The notes under the pieces: model-generated
Told to the model about the DNA's origin: nothing
Databases searched by the model: none
Seen by the model: only the letters and a program-made list of their open reading frames with translations
Assembly (NCBI GenBank): GCA_034668825.1
Contig: JAXDOR010000205.1
Span: 3,618-67,617 of the forward strand
DNA from: CANKHA01 sp034668825
Lineage (GTDB): Bacteria; Pseudomonadota; Alphaproteobacteria; Rhizobiales; Xanthobacteraceae
Reading direction: 5' to 3'
Length of the DNA stretch: 64,000 bases
Translations under genes and position numbers: made by a program
Shown here: piece by piece, positions 41,965 through 50,507 of the stretch
Numbering within the stretch: the first letter of the stretch is position 1
Layout of the letters: each line of letters opens with the position of its first letter

Positions 41965-42827
41965 AGCTGAATGGGAAGGCGGCAATCGTCACCGGCGCAA
42001 GCATCGGTCTTGGCGCCGTCATCGCGGAACGGTTCACTGCGGCCGGAGCGTCAGTGATGATTTGCGCCCGCGGCCGGGCTGAACTCGAAGCGCAGCGGGC
42101 TCGGCTGGCCGCCGCCTATCCCTCGTCACAGGTTCGTGCGCATGTGGCCGATATCGCCGACGAACACCAGGTTGATGCATTGTTTGCCGCCGCCGTTGCC
42201 GAGTTCGGACATCTCGATATCGTGGTGAACAACGCGGGGATCTATGGACCCATGGGCACGATCGATCAAATCGATTGGGCCGATTGGGTTAAGGCGATTG
42301 CCATCAACCTTACGGGGACCGTCTATTGCTGCCGTAAGGCCGTAGAGGTGTTTAAGCCGCGCCGCTATGGCAAAATCATCAATCTGTCGGGCGGCGGCGC
42401 AACCAATCCCCTGCCCGGCATCAGTGCGTATGCGGCCTCTAAAGCGGCAATTGTCCGCTTCACTGAGACGCTGGCGCTTGAGCTCAAGGAGTACCGTATC
42501 GACGTCAATGCCATCGCGCCCGGCGCGCTCGCGACGCGGTTGACGGACCAATTGATCACCGCCGGTCCTGAAAAGGTTGGCAGGGCGCTCCATGAGCGCA
42601 TGGTGAAACTCAAGTCCGATGGCGGAACTCCGCTCGATATGGGCGCCGAGTTATGCCTCTATCTCGCGTCCGCTGAAAGCGACGGAATCACCGGTCGTCT
42701 AATCGCCGCCCAGTGGGACCCCTGGCCTTTTGCCGAAGTATTAAAACGGGAAATTGCGGACACGGACATCTATACACTGCGCCGCATCGTTCCTGCGGAT
42801 CGCGGGAAGAAATGGGACAAGGCATAG
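41961..42827 (+). CDS. Short-chain dehydrogenase/reductase
   Basis: A 288-residue classical SDR. It has the cofactor motif TGASIGLG near the N-terminus, NNAG, Ser in NLSGGGATNPLP and the YAASKAA Y-x3-K pair. A C-terminal extension of about 30 residues (FAEVLKREIADTDIYTLRRI) resembles SDRs that sit in sugar-modification operons. The ATG at 41961 overlaps the previous stop (ATGA); an in-frame codon at 41820 lies in the previous gene. It probably reduces a keto-sugar or oxidises a sugar hydroxyl together with the Gfo/Idh/MocA enzyme next door. Confidence 0.84.
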   Translation: MKLNGKAAIVTGASIGLGAVIAERFTAAGASVMICARGRAELEAQRARLAAAYPSSQVRAHVADIADEHQVDALFAAAVAEFGHLDIVVNNAGIYGPMGTIDQIDWADWVKAIAINLTGTVYCCRKAVEVFKPRRYGKIINLSGGGATNPLPGISAYAASKAAIVRFTETLALELKEYRIDVNAIAPGALATRLTDQLITAGPEKVGRALHERMVKLKSDGGTPLDMGAELCLYLASAESDGITGRLIAAQWDPWPFAEVLKREIADTDIYTLRRIVPADRGKKWDKA

Positions 42828-43798
42828 TGCGCCTCTCTATTGTCGGTTGTGGCTTCATTGGTGCGAAGAGGGCGGCCGCCGTGGGCCCGCACGAGATTGC
42901 AGTTGTCTGCGATCGGGACGGGTCACGTGCTGATGACCTCGCGCGCCGTGTCGGCGCTCGCGCGACGCCCGACTGGCGCGAGGCCGTGGAAGCGGATGTT
43001 GACGCCGTGATCGTTGCTACCACGCACGACCAACTCGCAATAGTTGCGCGGGGCGCAGCCGAAGCTGGCCGCCACGTGCTGGTGGAAAAACCTGCCGGAC
43101 GCAATGTAGATGAAGTGCGCCCCATTGCCGAGGCAGCATCGGCGCGCGGACTGGTAGTTAAGGTCGGCTTCAATCATCGTTTTCATCCAGCTTTTCAAAA
43201 AGCGCGACAAATCATCGACGACGACGGGCTCGGACCACTGATGTCCATCCGGGGGCGCTACGGCCACGGTGGCCGAGTAGGCTATGAACAGGAATGGCGC
43301 TGCCAACCCGAAATTTCCGGCGGCGGCGAACTTATTGATCAGGGTTCCCATCTTATTGATCTAGCGCGCTGGTTCCTCGGTGATCTGTCGCTGGAATATG
43401 CAGCCGTCCCGACTTTCTTCTGGGATATCCCCGTCGATGATAACTGTTTCCTCGCTCTTTCCAGCAAAAGCGGGCAGATAGCGTGGCTGCACGCGTCATG
43501 GACTGAGTGGAAGAATATTTTTTCGTTCGAAATTGCCGGCCGCAACGGGAAGCTTGCCATCGATGGCCTCGGTGGGAGCTATGGTGTCGAGCGGCTCACC
43601 TACTATCGAATGCTGCCTGGAATGGGCCCCCCCGAAACCACGGCGTGGGAATATCCATTTCCAGACCGATCGTGGCATGCCGAGTTCGACGACTTTGCCG
43701 CTGCCATCCGCGACGGCCGGCGGCCATGCGGTGACATCTTCGATGCCATCGCCAATCTCGAGATCGTCGACCAAATCTACCGGAGCCGACGCACGTGA
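42812..43798 (+). CDS. Gfo/Idh/MocA-family oxidoreductase
   Basis: A 328-residue NAD(P)-dependent sugar oxidoreductase. The Rossmann start is VRLSIVGCGFIGAKRAAAV, and the EKPAGRN motif with its Lys lies in the usual place (LVEKPAGRNVDEV), followed by GFNHRFHPAF. The C-terminal part has the GGGELIDQGSHLIDLARWF signature with the catalytic His. Start: ATG at 42812, overlapping the SDR by 16 bases, or GTG at 42827 overlapping by one; both fit coupling. It likely oxidises or reduces a ring carbon of a nucleotide-linked heptose or hexose. Confidence 0.86.
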   Translation: MGQGIVRLSIVGCGFIGAKRAAAVGPHEIAVVCDRDGSRADDLARRVGARATPDWREAVEADVDAVIVATTHDQLAIVARGAAEAGRHVLVEKPAGRNVDEVRPIAEAASARGLVVKVGFNHRFHPAFQKARQIIDDDGLGPLMSIRGRYGHGGRVGYEQEWRCQPEISGGGELIDQGSHLIDLARWFLGDLSLEYAAVPTFFWDIPVDDNCFLALSSKSGQIAWLHASWTEWKNIFSFEIAGRNGKLAIDGLGGSYGVERLTYYRMLPGMGPPETTAWEYPFPDRSWHAEFDDFAAAIRDGRRPCGDIFDAIANLEIVDQIYRSRRT

Positions 43799-44775
43799 TC
43801 ATCGTACGCTCGCCATTGCGCATTACTCTTGGTGGGGGCGGCACGGACCTGCCCTCGTACTACCGCGATCAGACGGGATTTCTGATCGCCGCCGCCATCG
43901 ATAAATACGTATACATTACCGTCCATCAGACATTCGTCGAAGACCTGATCGTGAAGTACTCGATCCTGGAGAGGGTAAGTTCCGTCGAGGATTTGAATCA
44001 TCCAATCGTGCGAGAGGCCTTCAAGCTGGTCGGGCTGAGTGCGCGAGCCCTTGAGATCACCTCTATGGCCGACATCCCGGCAGGCACGGGACTAGGCTCC
44101 TCCGGCAGCTTCACAACCGCGCTTCTCAAAGCGCTGCATTCTCACTGTAAGCAGTTAATCCACCCCCGCGAACTTGCGGAGGAGGCTTGCGATATCGAAA
44201 TCAACCGTTTGCGCGAACCAATTGGCAAGCAGGACCAATATATCGCCTCGTATGGCGGGGTCACGTGCTTCCGTTTCAACCGTGACGACAGCGTCGATGC
44301 TTGGCCCCTTCGGGTCAGTATCGAGACTCTTTACAATCTGGAAGACAATCTCCTCCTGTTCTTTACTGGTTACTCGCGTAGCGCCTCGGTAATTCTCAAA
44401 GAGCAGGACGAGAAAACCAAGCAGCAAAACTCCGACATGATCCAGAACCTGAACTATGTAAAAGATTTAGGCCTGCGCAGCTGTAAGGCGCTTGAAGACG
44501 GTGACTTGATGGAGTTCGGCCGTCTCATGCATGAGCATTGGGATCACAAGAAGCAGCGTTCCGGAGGCATGTCCAATCCCAAGATCGACGAGTGGTATGA
44601 GCTCGCGATGCGTAACGGGGCGGTGGGCGGCAAGCTGATCGGCGCGGGCGGCGGAGGTTTCCTGATGTTCTATGCCGAGAATAAGACGCAGCTCCGGCAT
44701 GCGTTAACGACAGCGGGGTTGACCGAGGTTCGCTTCCGGTTCGACTTCGAAGGCACCAAAACGATCGTGCAATGA
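43795..44775 (+). CDS. hddA: D-glycero-D-manno-heptose 7-phosphate kinase
   Basis: A 326-residue GHMP kinase of the HddA type, which phosphorylates heptose 7-phosphate at C1. It opens VRSPLRITLGGGGTDLPSYY, typical of the family, and has the GHMP ATP loop PAGTGLGSSGSFTTALL and the C-terminal KLIGAGGGGFLMFY. The start is GTG at 43795 in a GTGA overlap with the gene before, and the stop overlaps the next ATG by 4 bases. With gmhA, gmhB and hddC nearby it completes the GDP-D-glycero-alpha-D-manno-heptose route. Confidence 0.92.
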   Translation: MIIVRSPLRITLGGGGTDLPSYYRDQTGFLIAAAIDKYVYITVHQTFVEDLIVKYSILERVSSVEDLNHPIVREAFKLVGLSARALEITSMADIPAGTGLGSSGSFTTALLKALHSHCKQLIHPRELAEEACDIEINRLREPIGKQDQYIASYGGVTCFRFNRDDSVDAWPLRVSIETLYNLEDNLLLFFTGYSRSASVILKEQDEKTKQQNSDMIQNLNYVKDLGLRSCKALEDGDLMEFGRLMHEHWDHKKQRSGGMSNPKIDEWYELAMRNGAVGGKLIGAGGGGFLMFYAENKTQLRHALTTAGLTEVRFRFDFEGTKTIVQ

Positions 44776-45488
44776 CGTCTATGCCACCCTTAGCGTTGCT
44801 CGCAGGCGGTCTCGGGACACGCATGCGCCCGCTAAGCGAACGCATTCCCAAAGCCTTGCTCGAAGTGGCCGGCGAGCCATTTATCGCCCATCAACTTCGG
44901 CTGATACGGCGCGAGGGCATCACACGTGTAGTCTTATGCGTCGGCCATTTGGGGGAGCAGATTGAACAATTCGCCAGCGATGGAAAGCGCTTCGATCTCA
45001 ATATTACATACAGCCCGGATGGACCGACACTCCTCGGGACCGGCGGTTCCCTGCGCAAGGCGCTTCCGCACCTGGGTGCCGAGTTTCTCGTTATGTACGG
45101 CGATAGCTGGCTCGATACCTCCTACGCGCCTGTCGTGAAGGCGTTCCGAGCCTCCGGAAAGAGCGCATTGATGACGGTATTTCGCAACGAGGGACGATGG
45201 GACCGAAGCAATGTCTGGTTCGCGAACGGCGGCATCCAGCGCTACGACAAGCGCGAGCCCATGCCGCAGGCGCAACACATCGATTGGGGACTGAGCGCGA
45301 TGAGGGCTGAAGTCCTTAGAGCCCAGCCGGCAGACAGGCCGATCGATCTTGCCGATATCTTCTCAGAACTGGCGCGTAATCACGACCTTGCCGGTTACGA
45401 GGTCGGAACGCGGTTTTACGAAATAGGCTCCGCCGAAGGGCTGGCGGAAGCTGATGCGCTTCTGCGCTCCAGGTCTCAAAGCTTGTAG
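44772..45488 (+). CDS. hddC: Sugar-1-phosphate nucleotidyltransferase, HddC-like
   Basis: A 238-residue nucleotidyltransferase. The signature LALLAGGLGTRMRPLSERIP with Lys in KALLEVAGEPF is complete, and the catalytic Asp pair is around MYGDSWLDTSY. Following hddA, it most likely makes GDP-D-glycero-alpha-D-manno-heptose from heptose 1-phosphate, though base choice (GTP or another) cannot be read from the sequence. It overlaps hddA by 4 bases and converges on the transaldolase gene with a 13-base overlap of the 3' ends. Confidence 0.86.
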   Translation: MTSMPPLALLAGGLGTRMRPLSERIPKALLEVAGEPFIAHQLRLIRREGITRVVLCVGHLGEQIEQFASDGKRFDLNITYSPDGPTLLGTGGSLRKALPHLGAEFLVMYGDSWLDTSYAPVVKAFRASGKSALMTVFRNEGRWDRSNVWFANGGIQRYDKREPMPQAQHIDWGLSAMRAEVLRAQPADRPIDLADIFSELARNHDLAGYEVGTRFYEIGSAEGLAEADALLRSRSQSL

Positions 45489-46192
45489 CCAGCCGCCTTT
45501 CCGTCGTCGAAAAACATCTTCACCGTCTCGAGGGAGTACTCTTCAAGGTCTTTGCCGACCAATGGCAGTTTCTTGATAACATCATTCGTAACCGTGATGA
45601 CGTGGCACCCGATGGCGTCCGCCTGATAGATATTGAAGAGTTCTCGGGGGCTTGCCCAGATCAGCTCGGAATTCGGCGCTGCTTTCATGCGTCTAACCGA
45701 TTCAGCCATGAGCGGCACGGGATCCAGTCCGGTGTCGGCAATACGGCCGGCAAACACCGAAATGTAGCAATGGGCGCCGCCACCCACCGCATCAACTATA
45801 GCCTGGACCTGCTCAATGGTGAAAATAGCCGTGACATTAAGTCTAATGCCGTCCTGTGACAGCTTCTGCACCAGGGGCGCCGCGCTTTCTTTCTTCGTGT
45901 TGGTGATTGGTATCTTCACCGACACATGCTTCCCCCAAGTCGCGATACGGCGCGCCTGCCGTTCCATTTCACCAAAGTCATCCGCGAAGACTTCGAACGA
46001 AATTGGCCTGTCGGGAATGGCGGCCACTATCTCTTTGGCGAACGCTTCGTAATCCGAAACACCCACTTTACGCATGAGGCTAGGATTTGTCGTAAATCCC
46101 TTGATGTACGGATTGGCGTACATTTCAAGCATTCCCGCCTTAGCGGCGCCATCAGCGAAAATTTTTACCGTCAATTCGCTAACTTTTTTCAT
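45476..46192 (-). CDS. Transaldolase-family protein (short form)
   Basis: A 238-residue TIM-barrel aldolase of the short transaldolase / fructose-6-phosphate aldolase group. The N-terminal KIFADGAAKAGMLEMY and GFTTNPSLMRK are typical, the Schiff-base Lys lies in VSVKIPIT, and NVTAIFTIEQVQAI and SVFAGRIADTG follow. AGGA is 7 bases before the ATG at 46192; a longer frame from 46231 lacks this. It is cotranscribed after gmhA and gmhB. It may supply or balance sedoheptulose 7-phosphate, the substrate of GmhA, which would explain its place here. Confidence 0.85.
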   Translation of the reverse strand: MKKVSELTVKIFADGAAKAGMLEMYANPYIKGFTTNPSLMRKVGVSDYEAFAKEIVAAIPDRPISFEVFADDFGEMERQARRIATWGKHVSVKIPITNTKKESAAPLVQKLSQDGIRLNVTAIFTIEQVQAIVDAVGGGAHCYISVFAGRIADTGLDPVPLMAESVRRMKAAPNSELIWASPRELFNIYQADAIGCHVITVTNDVIKKLPLVGKDLEEYSLETVKMFFDDGKAAGYKL

Positions 46193-46200
46193 GTTGTTTC

Positions 46201-46737
46201 CTATGGTTCTTGTGAATGTGCCAGGATCCAATTGGCGGCGTCGACAAGACTGGCGACGGCAACATCCGGCAGTGACTTGAGACCCTCAGTGTAACCGTCG
46301 CCGATTAGGATAGTGCGGCAGCCGGCACGTTTGCCGGCTTCTATGTCGCGCCAGCGGTCCCCGACCAGGAAGCTGCGAGCCAGATCGATGCCATCACGAC
46401 GCGCCGCGGCCAGCAACATTCCTGGTTGCGGCTTGCGGCATTCACAGCGATCTGCATCGTCATGATCACACATCTCGACCGCGTCGATGGGAAGAGCTTG
46501 GCACAAATGACAATTGATCTCCTCAACTACTTCGCGGGAAATTTTTCCCCGCGCGATGTCTGGCTGATTGGTAACCACGATGAGCCGAAAGCCGTGGTTA
46601 TGCAATAACTTAAGCGAATCGGCGGCACCCGGTATAATTACGAGCTGCTCTACTGTCACAGGTGGATATGGATTTCCATCCCGGACAATCGCCTCGTTCA
46701 ATACACCATCACGGTCAAGGAATACTGCACGCGTCAT
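46201..46737 (-). CDS. gmhB: D-glycero-D-manno-heptose 1,7-bisphosphate 7-phosphatase
   Basis: A 178-residue HAD phosphatase of the GmhB type. The nucleophile motif is AVFLDRDGVLNE, with VVTNQPDIARG and the Cys-rich zinc loop (CDHDDADRCECRKPQPGM) that marks this family, then FLVGDRWRDIEAGKRAG. The ATG at 46737 begins 8 bases after the gmhA stop. A GTG at 46764 would overlap gmhA. It removes the 7-phosphate after HddA acts. The gene lies between gmhA and the transaldolase on one transcript. Confidence 0.9.
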   Translation of the reverse strand: MTRAVFLDRDGVLNEAIVRDGNPYPPVTVEQLVIIPGAADSLKLLHNHGFRLIVVTNQPDIARGKISREVVEEINCHLCQALPIDAVEMCDHDDADRCECRKPQPGMLLAAARRDGIDLARSFLVGDRWRDIEAGKRAGCRTILIGDGYTEGLKSLPDVAVASLVDAANWILAHSQEP

Positions 46738-46745
46738 CGGTAGAC

Positions 46746-47342
46746 TCAGCGAACCCCCTCCCACTTCGTCTCACTCGCTTTGAGAAGGGGGTGGGTGACG
46801 AGGAGATGCCAGACTATCGCCTGGAACGCTTCCGAATGGGGCGTGACGGCAGCGGGATTGACAGTCGGGATGATACAGACCGCGTCCCCCACCTGTGCGG
46901 TATAGCCGCCGTCGCGACCGACCACACCGACAATCTTTGCACCCACCTGTTTGGCGTATTGCAGGGCGCGCACAAGATTGGGGCTCACGTTCTTCTCCAG
47001 ATTGCCTCCGCCGACTGAAAACACGAAGATTAGATCGATCGGGCTCAAGCGGCTAACCTTCAACCATTCGACGAAGACAGTTTCCCAGCCTTCGTCGTTC
47101 GTGCGGGCGGTCAGTTCCGAAACATTGTCCGTGGGTGCATAGGCTTCGATACCGACGATTTTCCGGAAGTCATTGACAGCATGGGAGCAGTTGCCGGCAC
47201 TACCGCCGACGCCCAGGAAAAATAAACGGCCGCCATTTACACGAAGGTCGGCGAGTATGAGAGCTATCTGTTCTATAACGTCGACATCGATTTTCTCGAT
47301 GATCTGCTTAGACTCATTCAGATGATTACGAGCGAATGACAT
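46746..47342 (-). CDS. gmhA: Sedoheptulose 7-phosphate isomerase (SIS domain)
   Basis: A 198-residue SIS-domain isomerase. It starts SFARNHLNESKQIIEKI and has the sugar-phosphate loop LFFLGVGGSAGNCSHAVNDF and FVFSVGGGNLEKN. It converts sedoheptulose 7-phosphate to D-glycero-D-manno-heptose 7-phosphate, the first step of the GDP-heptose route. The ATG at 47342 is chosen over one at 47369 because the family N-terminus starts there and GGGGA lies upstream. It is the first gene of the minus-strand gmhA-gmhB-transaldolase unit. Confidence 0.88.
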   Translation of the reverse strand: MSFARNHLNESKQIIEKIDVDVIEQIALILADLRVNGGRLFFLGVGGSAGNCSHAVNDFRKIVGIEAYAPTDNVSELTARTNDEGWETVFVEWLKVSRLSPIDLIFVFSVGGGNLEKNVSPNLVRALQYAKQVGAKIVGVVGRDGGYTAQVGDAVCIIPTVNPAAVTPHSEAFQAIVWHLLVTHPLLKASETKWEGVR

Positions 47343-47644
47343 ACCGCTGGTCCCCGGGAGGCCGTACATTACAATTGGCTATATGACTGTCAACGTGGGA
47401 CCTTAAGCACACTGCTCAGGCCTCAATCACGGACTACCAGGACTCTACGGCCCGGCGTCATTACTGCACATAATACGTAGCCATGCATCATTCCTTCCTG
47501 CCTAGGGCTATCCGCCAATCGAGCAGTATTGTTATTGCGGCGTGGCACTGAAACTAATAAGGAAGCCCTAGCTTGACCCGGGCTGCTGCCCCTCAATGGC
47601 CAAAGTTATCCTAGTTCATTGAAATAGCGGCGATCCGCCGATAA

Positions 47645-48703
47645 TTGTGGGCGCCGCCTTCCGACTATGCATCTTACATTCCGCGCAAAGTGTCGAATAT
47701 TATCGTGAACCACGCCGCCACGACCATAAGGAATGGAGCCACGGTTCAGAAGGCTGCGATCTTTGGGCTTAAGTTCGCAATCACCGCGGCCTGTTTTTGG
47801 TACGTATTTCATCAGATCAAGCTCGAGGAACTCCTCCGAACGGCGGACAATCTCAATTTCGGATGGATCGCCTTCGCAACATTCATCTTGATGTTTCAAG
47901 TTCCTCTCGCCGGTTGGCGTTGGAGCAAAATTACCAACGCGCTTGAGCCTGATGGTACAATGGTGCCCCTTGGCTCAATGATCGCCATTACTGCGATCTC
48001 GGTGTTCCTCGGTCAGATTGTGCCAAATCTAATGAGTGAAGGCATACGGGTCTGGCTGTTCTCGCGAATTAGGCGCGGCTGGCGCCGAGGTATTGGCAGT
48101 GTCCTGATCGACCGTGGCGTCGGAGTAGGAACTCTCGTTGCCGTGGGATTCGTGACACTGCTCTTTCCATCGGCTTTGACAGCGCTCGGCGGCTACCGCC
48201 TGCTGGCGCTATTCGCATTCGCCGGCGCACTCGCTGGCGGAATAGCGGGACTTGTATTTGCTCCACTTTATGTGCCGATGTTAATTCGTTTGCGGATGAC
48301 AAGTTGGATTGGTGAACTCATCGCCGCTTCTCGCCTAGTCCTGATCGGATCCGGTGCTGCTTTCTCCATTGTTGGGATTGCCTTAGGTATTCACACTTTG
48401 AGCATTATCGGCATCTGGTCGCTCGGCCGGGCGTTCGCGATGACCCTGTCGGTCGTGGATGCATCCCTGCTGTTCACATTAATGGTGGCGATCGCAATCC
48501 TGCCGATCTCGGTCGGAGGCTGGGGCTTACGCGAACTCGCGGTCACTACATTCCTTGGTGCTCAGGGATTCCCGGTTCAACAAGCTTTTCTCTTTTCGGT
48601 GACCTTCGGTCTGATCCTGATCGCGGCTTCATTACCTGGCGCCCTTATTATGATTTTCTATTCGCCGGGTCAGATTCAAGGCAACCCAGCATCTCCGAGC
48701 TAA
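47645..48703 (+). CDS. Multispan LPG-synthase-like (UPF0104) membrane protein, second copy
   Basis: Up to 352 residues with about eight hydrophobic segments, of the same family as the protein at 38615. Family phrases are FQVPLAGWRWSKI, FLGQIVPNLMSEGIRVWLF, SVLIDRGVGVG and LPISVGGWGLRELAV. The start is uncertain. A TTG at 47645 gives the full length, while a GTG at about 47690 would remove a poorly ordered N-terminus; no good ribosome site favours either. It is followed 4 bases later by the second methyltransferase-GT2 fusion, so the two probably work on the same lipid-linked sugar. Confidence 0.78.
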   Translation: MWAPPSDYASYIPRKVSNIIVNHAATTIRNGATVQKAAIFGLKFAITAACFWYVFHQIKLEELLRTADNLNFGWIAFATFILMFQVPLAGWRWSKITNALEPDGTMVPLGSMIAITAISVFLGQIVPNLMSEGIRVWLFSRIRRGWRRGIGSVLIDRGVGVGTLVAVGFVTLLFPSALTALGGYRLLALFAFAGALAGGIAGLVFAPLYVPMLIRLRMTSWIGELIAASRLVLIGSGAAFSIVGIALGIHTLSIIGIWSLGRAFAMTLSVVDASLLFTLMVAIAILPISVGGWGLRELAVTTFLGAQGFPVQQAFLFSVTFGLILIAASLPGALIMIFYSPGQIQGNPASPS

Positions 48704-48707
48704 TCCA

Positions 48708-50156
48708 ATGTCCGTCGTGTTATCGCCTACAATGACGCCGCGAAAACAGGCCGTCCGCCGGCTGCACGACGAACTGGCCGTTGAACGCGAGCGTTGGTTG
48801 AATAAAGCCACGTTCTTTCACAGCGAAGATCTGCGCTATCTTAACTTCGTCGTTCCGGAAGGCAGCCGTATTCTCGAACTCGGTTGCGGGACCGGTCACC
48901 TCCTCGCGGCGCTTAAGCCATCCTATGGCGTCGGCGTGGATTTCAGCGAGGGAATGGTCGCGCAGGCGCGCAAAGCCCATCCGCAACTGACCTTTCTGCA
49001 GGGCGATGTCGAGGACGCCGACTTTGTCGTTTCATTGCCCGGACCATTCGACGTTATTCTGATCGTTGACACTGTGGGAGCGCTTGACGACTGTCAAAAG
49101 TTTTTCGAAAGCCTGCACGCCCTATGTACGCGCGACACCCGGATTGTCGTCGCTTATTTCTCGCATCTCTGGTATCCGGCCTTGAAGGTGGCGGAGCGGC
49201 TCGCTTTTCGGATGCCACAGTCACCGCAGAACGTCTTTTCGCCGAAAGACGTGCAAGCACTGGTGTCGCTCGCGGATTTCGAACCGGTGAAAAGTGAAGT
49301 ACGGCTGCTGTCGCCTGCACATATTTTTGGTCTGGGGCGCCTGCTCAATCGGTTCGTCGCGCCGTGGCCCGGTATTCGTGCGCTCTGTCTGCGTCACTAT
49401 ACGGTATGCCGATCGCTGCGGCGAATCGACGACGGGATCAAATCAGCGACTGTTGTCATCCCGGCACGTAACGAGCGCGGCAATATAGAGGCGGCAGTGC
49501 GCCGGATGCCCCGCTTCGCCGACGACATCGAGATCATCTTCGTCGAAGGGCACTCGAAGGATGGCACCTGGGAGGAAATTCAACGAGTCATTGCGGCCTA
49601 TCCTGCCGAAACTATCAAAGCAATGAAGCAACCAGGAAAAGGCAAGGCGGACGCTGTGTTCTCCGCCTTTGAGGCGGCAACGGGCGACGTACTGATGATT
49701 CTCGATGCCGACTTGACCATGCCCCCCGAGCAACTGACGGCGTTTTGGCAAGCGATTCGTTCGGGCAAGGGCGAATTCATCAACGGCTCGCGTTTGGTCT
49801 ACCCGATGGAGGACGAGGCGATGCGCTTTCTCAATCTCATCGCGAATAAGCTATTCTCGATTATTTTCACCTGGCTGCTGTCGCAGCGCTTCACCGACAC
49901 GTTATGCGGCACGAAGGTTTTGCGCCGCTCCGATTATGCGCGGCTTAAGGCAGGCCGCTCCTATTTCGGCGATTTTGACCCCTTCGGAGACTTCGATCTC
50001 ATTTTCGGAGCCTCCAAGCTTAATCTGAAGGTCGTAGAAATTCCCATTAGGTACGCCAACCGTACCTACGGAGAGACACAAATTTCGCGCTTTCGCCACG
50101 GGCTCATGCTGCTCCGTATGGTGGTCTTTGCTTTCCGGCGCATCAAGGCGTTGTGA
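48708..50156 (+). CDS. Methyltransferase-GT2 glycosyltransferase fusion, 482 aa
   Basis: Residues 1-240 form a methyltransferase with an intact SAM motif (RILELGCGTGHLLAAL, 54-69). About 247-470 are a GT2 domain: ATVVIPARNERGNIEAAV, FVEGHSKDGTWEE, GKGKADAVFSAFEAATGD and the DAD metal site at 333-335. A DTLCGTKVLRRSDY stretch near the end is typical of dolichyl/polyprenyl-phosphate sugar synthase-like GT2s. It has the same domain order as the 520-aa fusion at 37053, but here the methyltransferase looks active. It is coupled to the UPF0104-type gene upstream. Confidence 0.84.
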   Translation: MSVVLSPTMTPRKQAVRRLHDELAVERERWLNKATFFHSEDLRYLNFVVPEGSRILELGCGTGHLLAALKPSYGVGVDFSEGMVAQARKAHPQLTFLQGDVEDADFVVSLPGPFDVILIVDTVGALDDCQKFFESLHALCTRDTRIVVAYFSHLWYPALKVAERLAFRMPQSPQNVFSPKDVQALVSLADFEPVKSEVRLLSPAHIFGLGRLLNRFVAPWPGIRALCLRHYTVCRSLRRIDDGIKSATVVIPARNERGNIEAAVRRMPRFADDIEIIFVEGHSKDGTWEEIQRVIAAYPAETIKAMKQPGKGKADAVFSAFEAATGDVLMILDADLTMPPEQLTAFWQAIRSGKGEFINGSRLVYPMEDEAMRFLNLIANKLFSIIFTWLLSQRFTDTLCGTKVLRRSDYARLKAGRSYFGDFDPFGDFDLIFGASKLNLKVVEIPIRYANRTYGETQISRFRHGLMLLRMVVFAFRRIKAL

Positions 50157-50507
50157 GGTTTTGGATGTTCGGAGGCGCCTCATAAATATTGTTCTATCTG
50201 GTGTGAGCCTGCTTCGCCCGGTTTGACCTATCAATCCGGAGCCGAAGCGTGATCCCTATTCCAACCAAGCCATTTCCGACCTGCTCGCCACCTGCGAATT
50301 ACTCCGTGCAACGTTTATAGGGCTTCCTCAAGCGGGTTGATTGGTTTTCGCTCATGGTCTATCCGTTGACAGGCTGGTTAAACCGTGGGGCTTGATCTCT
50401 GAGGCACTCGCCCTGCGAGTGTTGCGCGAATCCAATCATGGTCGGCCGCATCATGGCGTTTCGCATGATGCTCATCGTGGAAAAAGCAGCCGCACATTGA
50501 ACGGTGG
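50157..50507. other. Spacer before gmd
   Basis: About 350 bases without a gene. It contains a TTGACA at about 50365 that could be a -35 box, though no -10 box at 17 bases was found, and a weak hairpin near 50450-50472 (CATCATG with CATGATG). It probably holds the gmd promoter. Confidence 0.35.
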
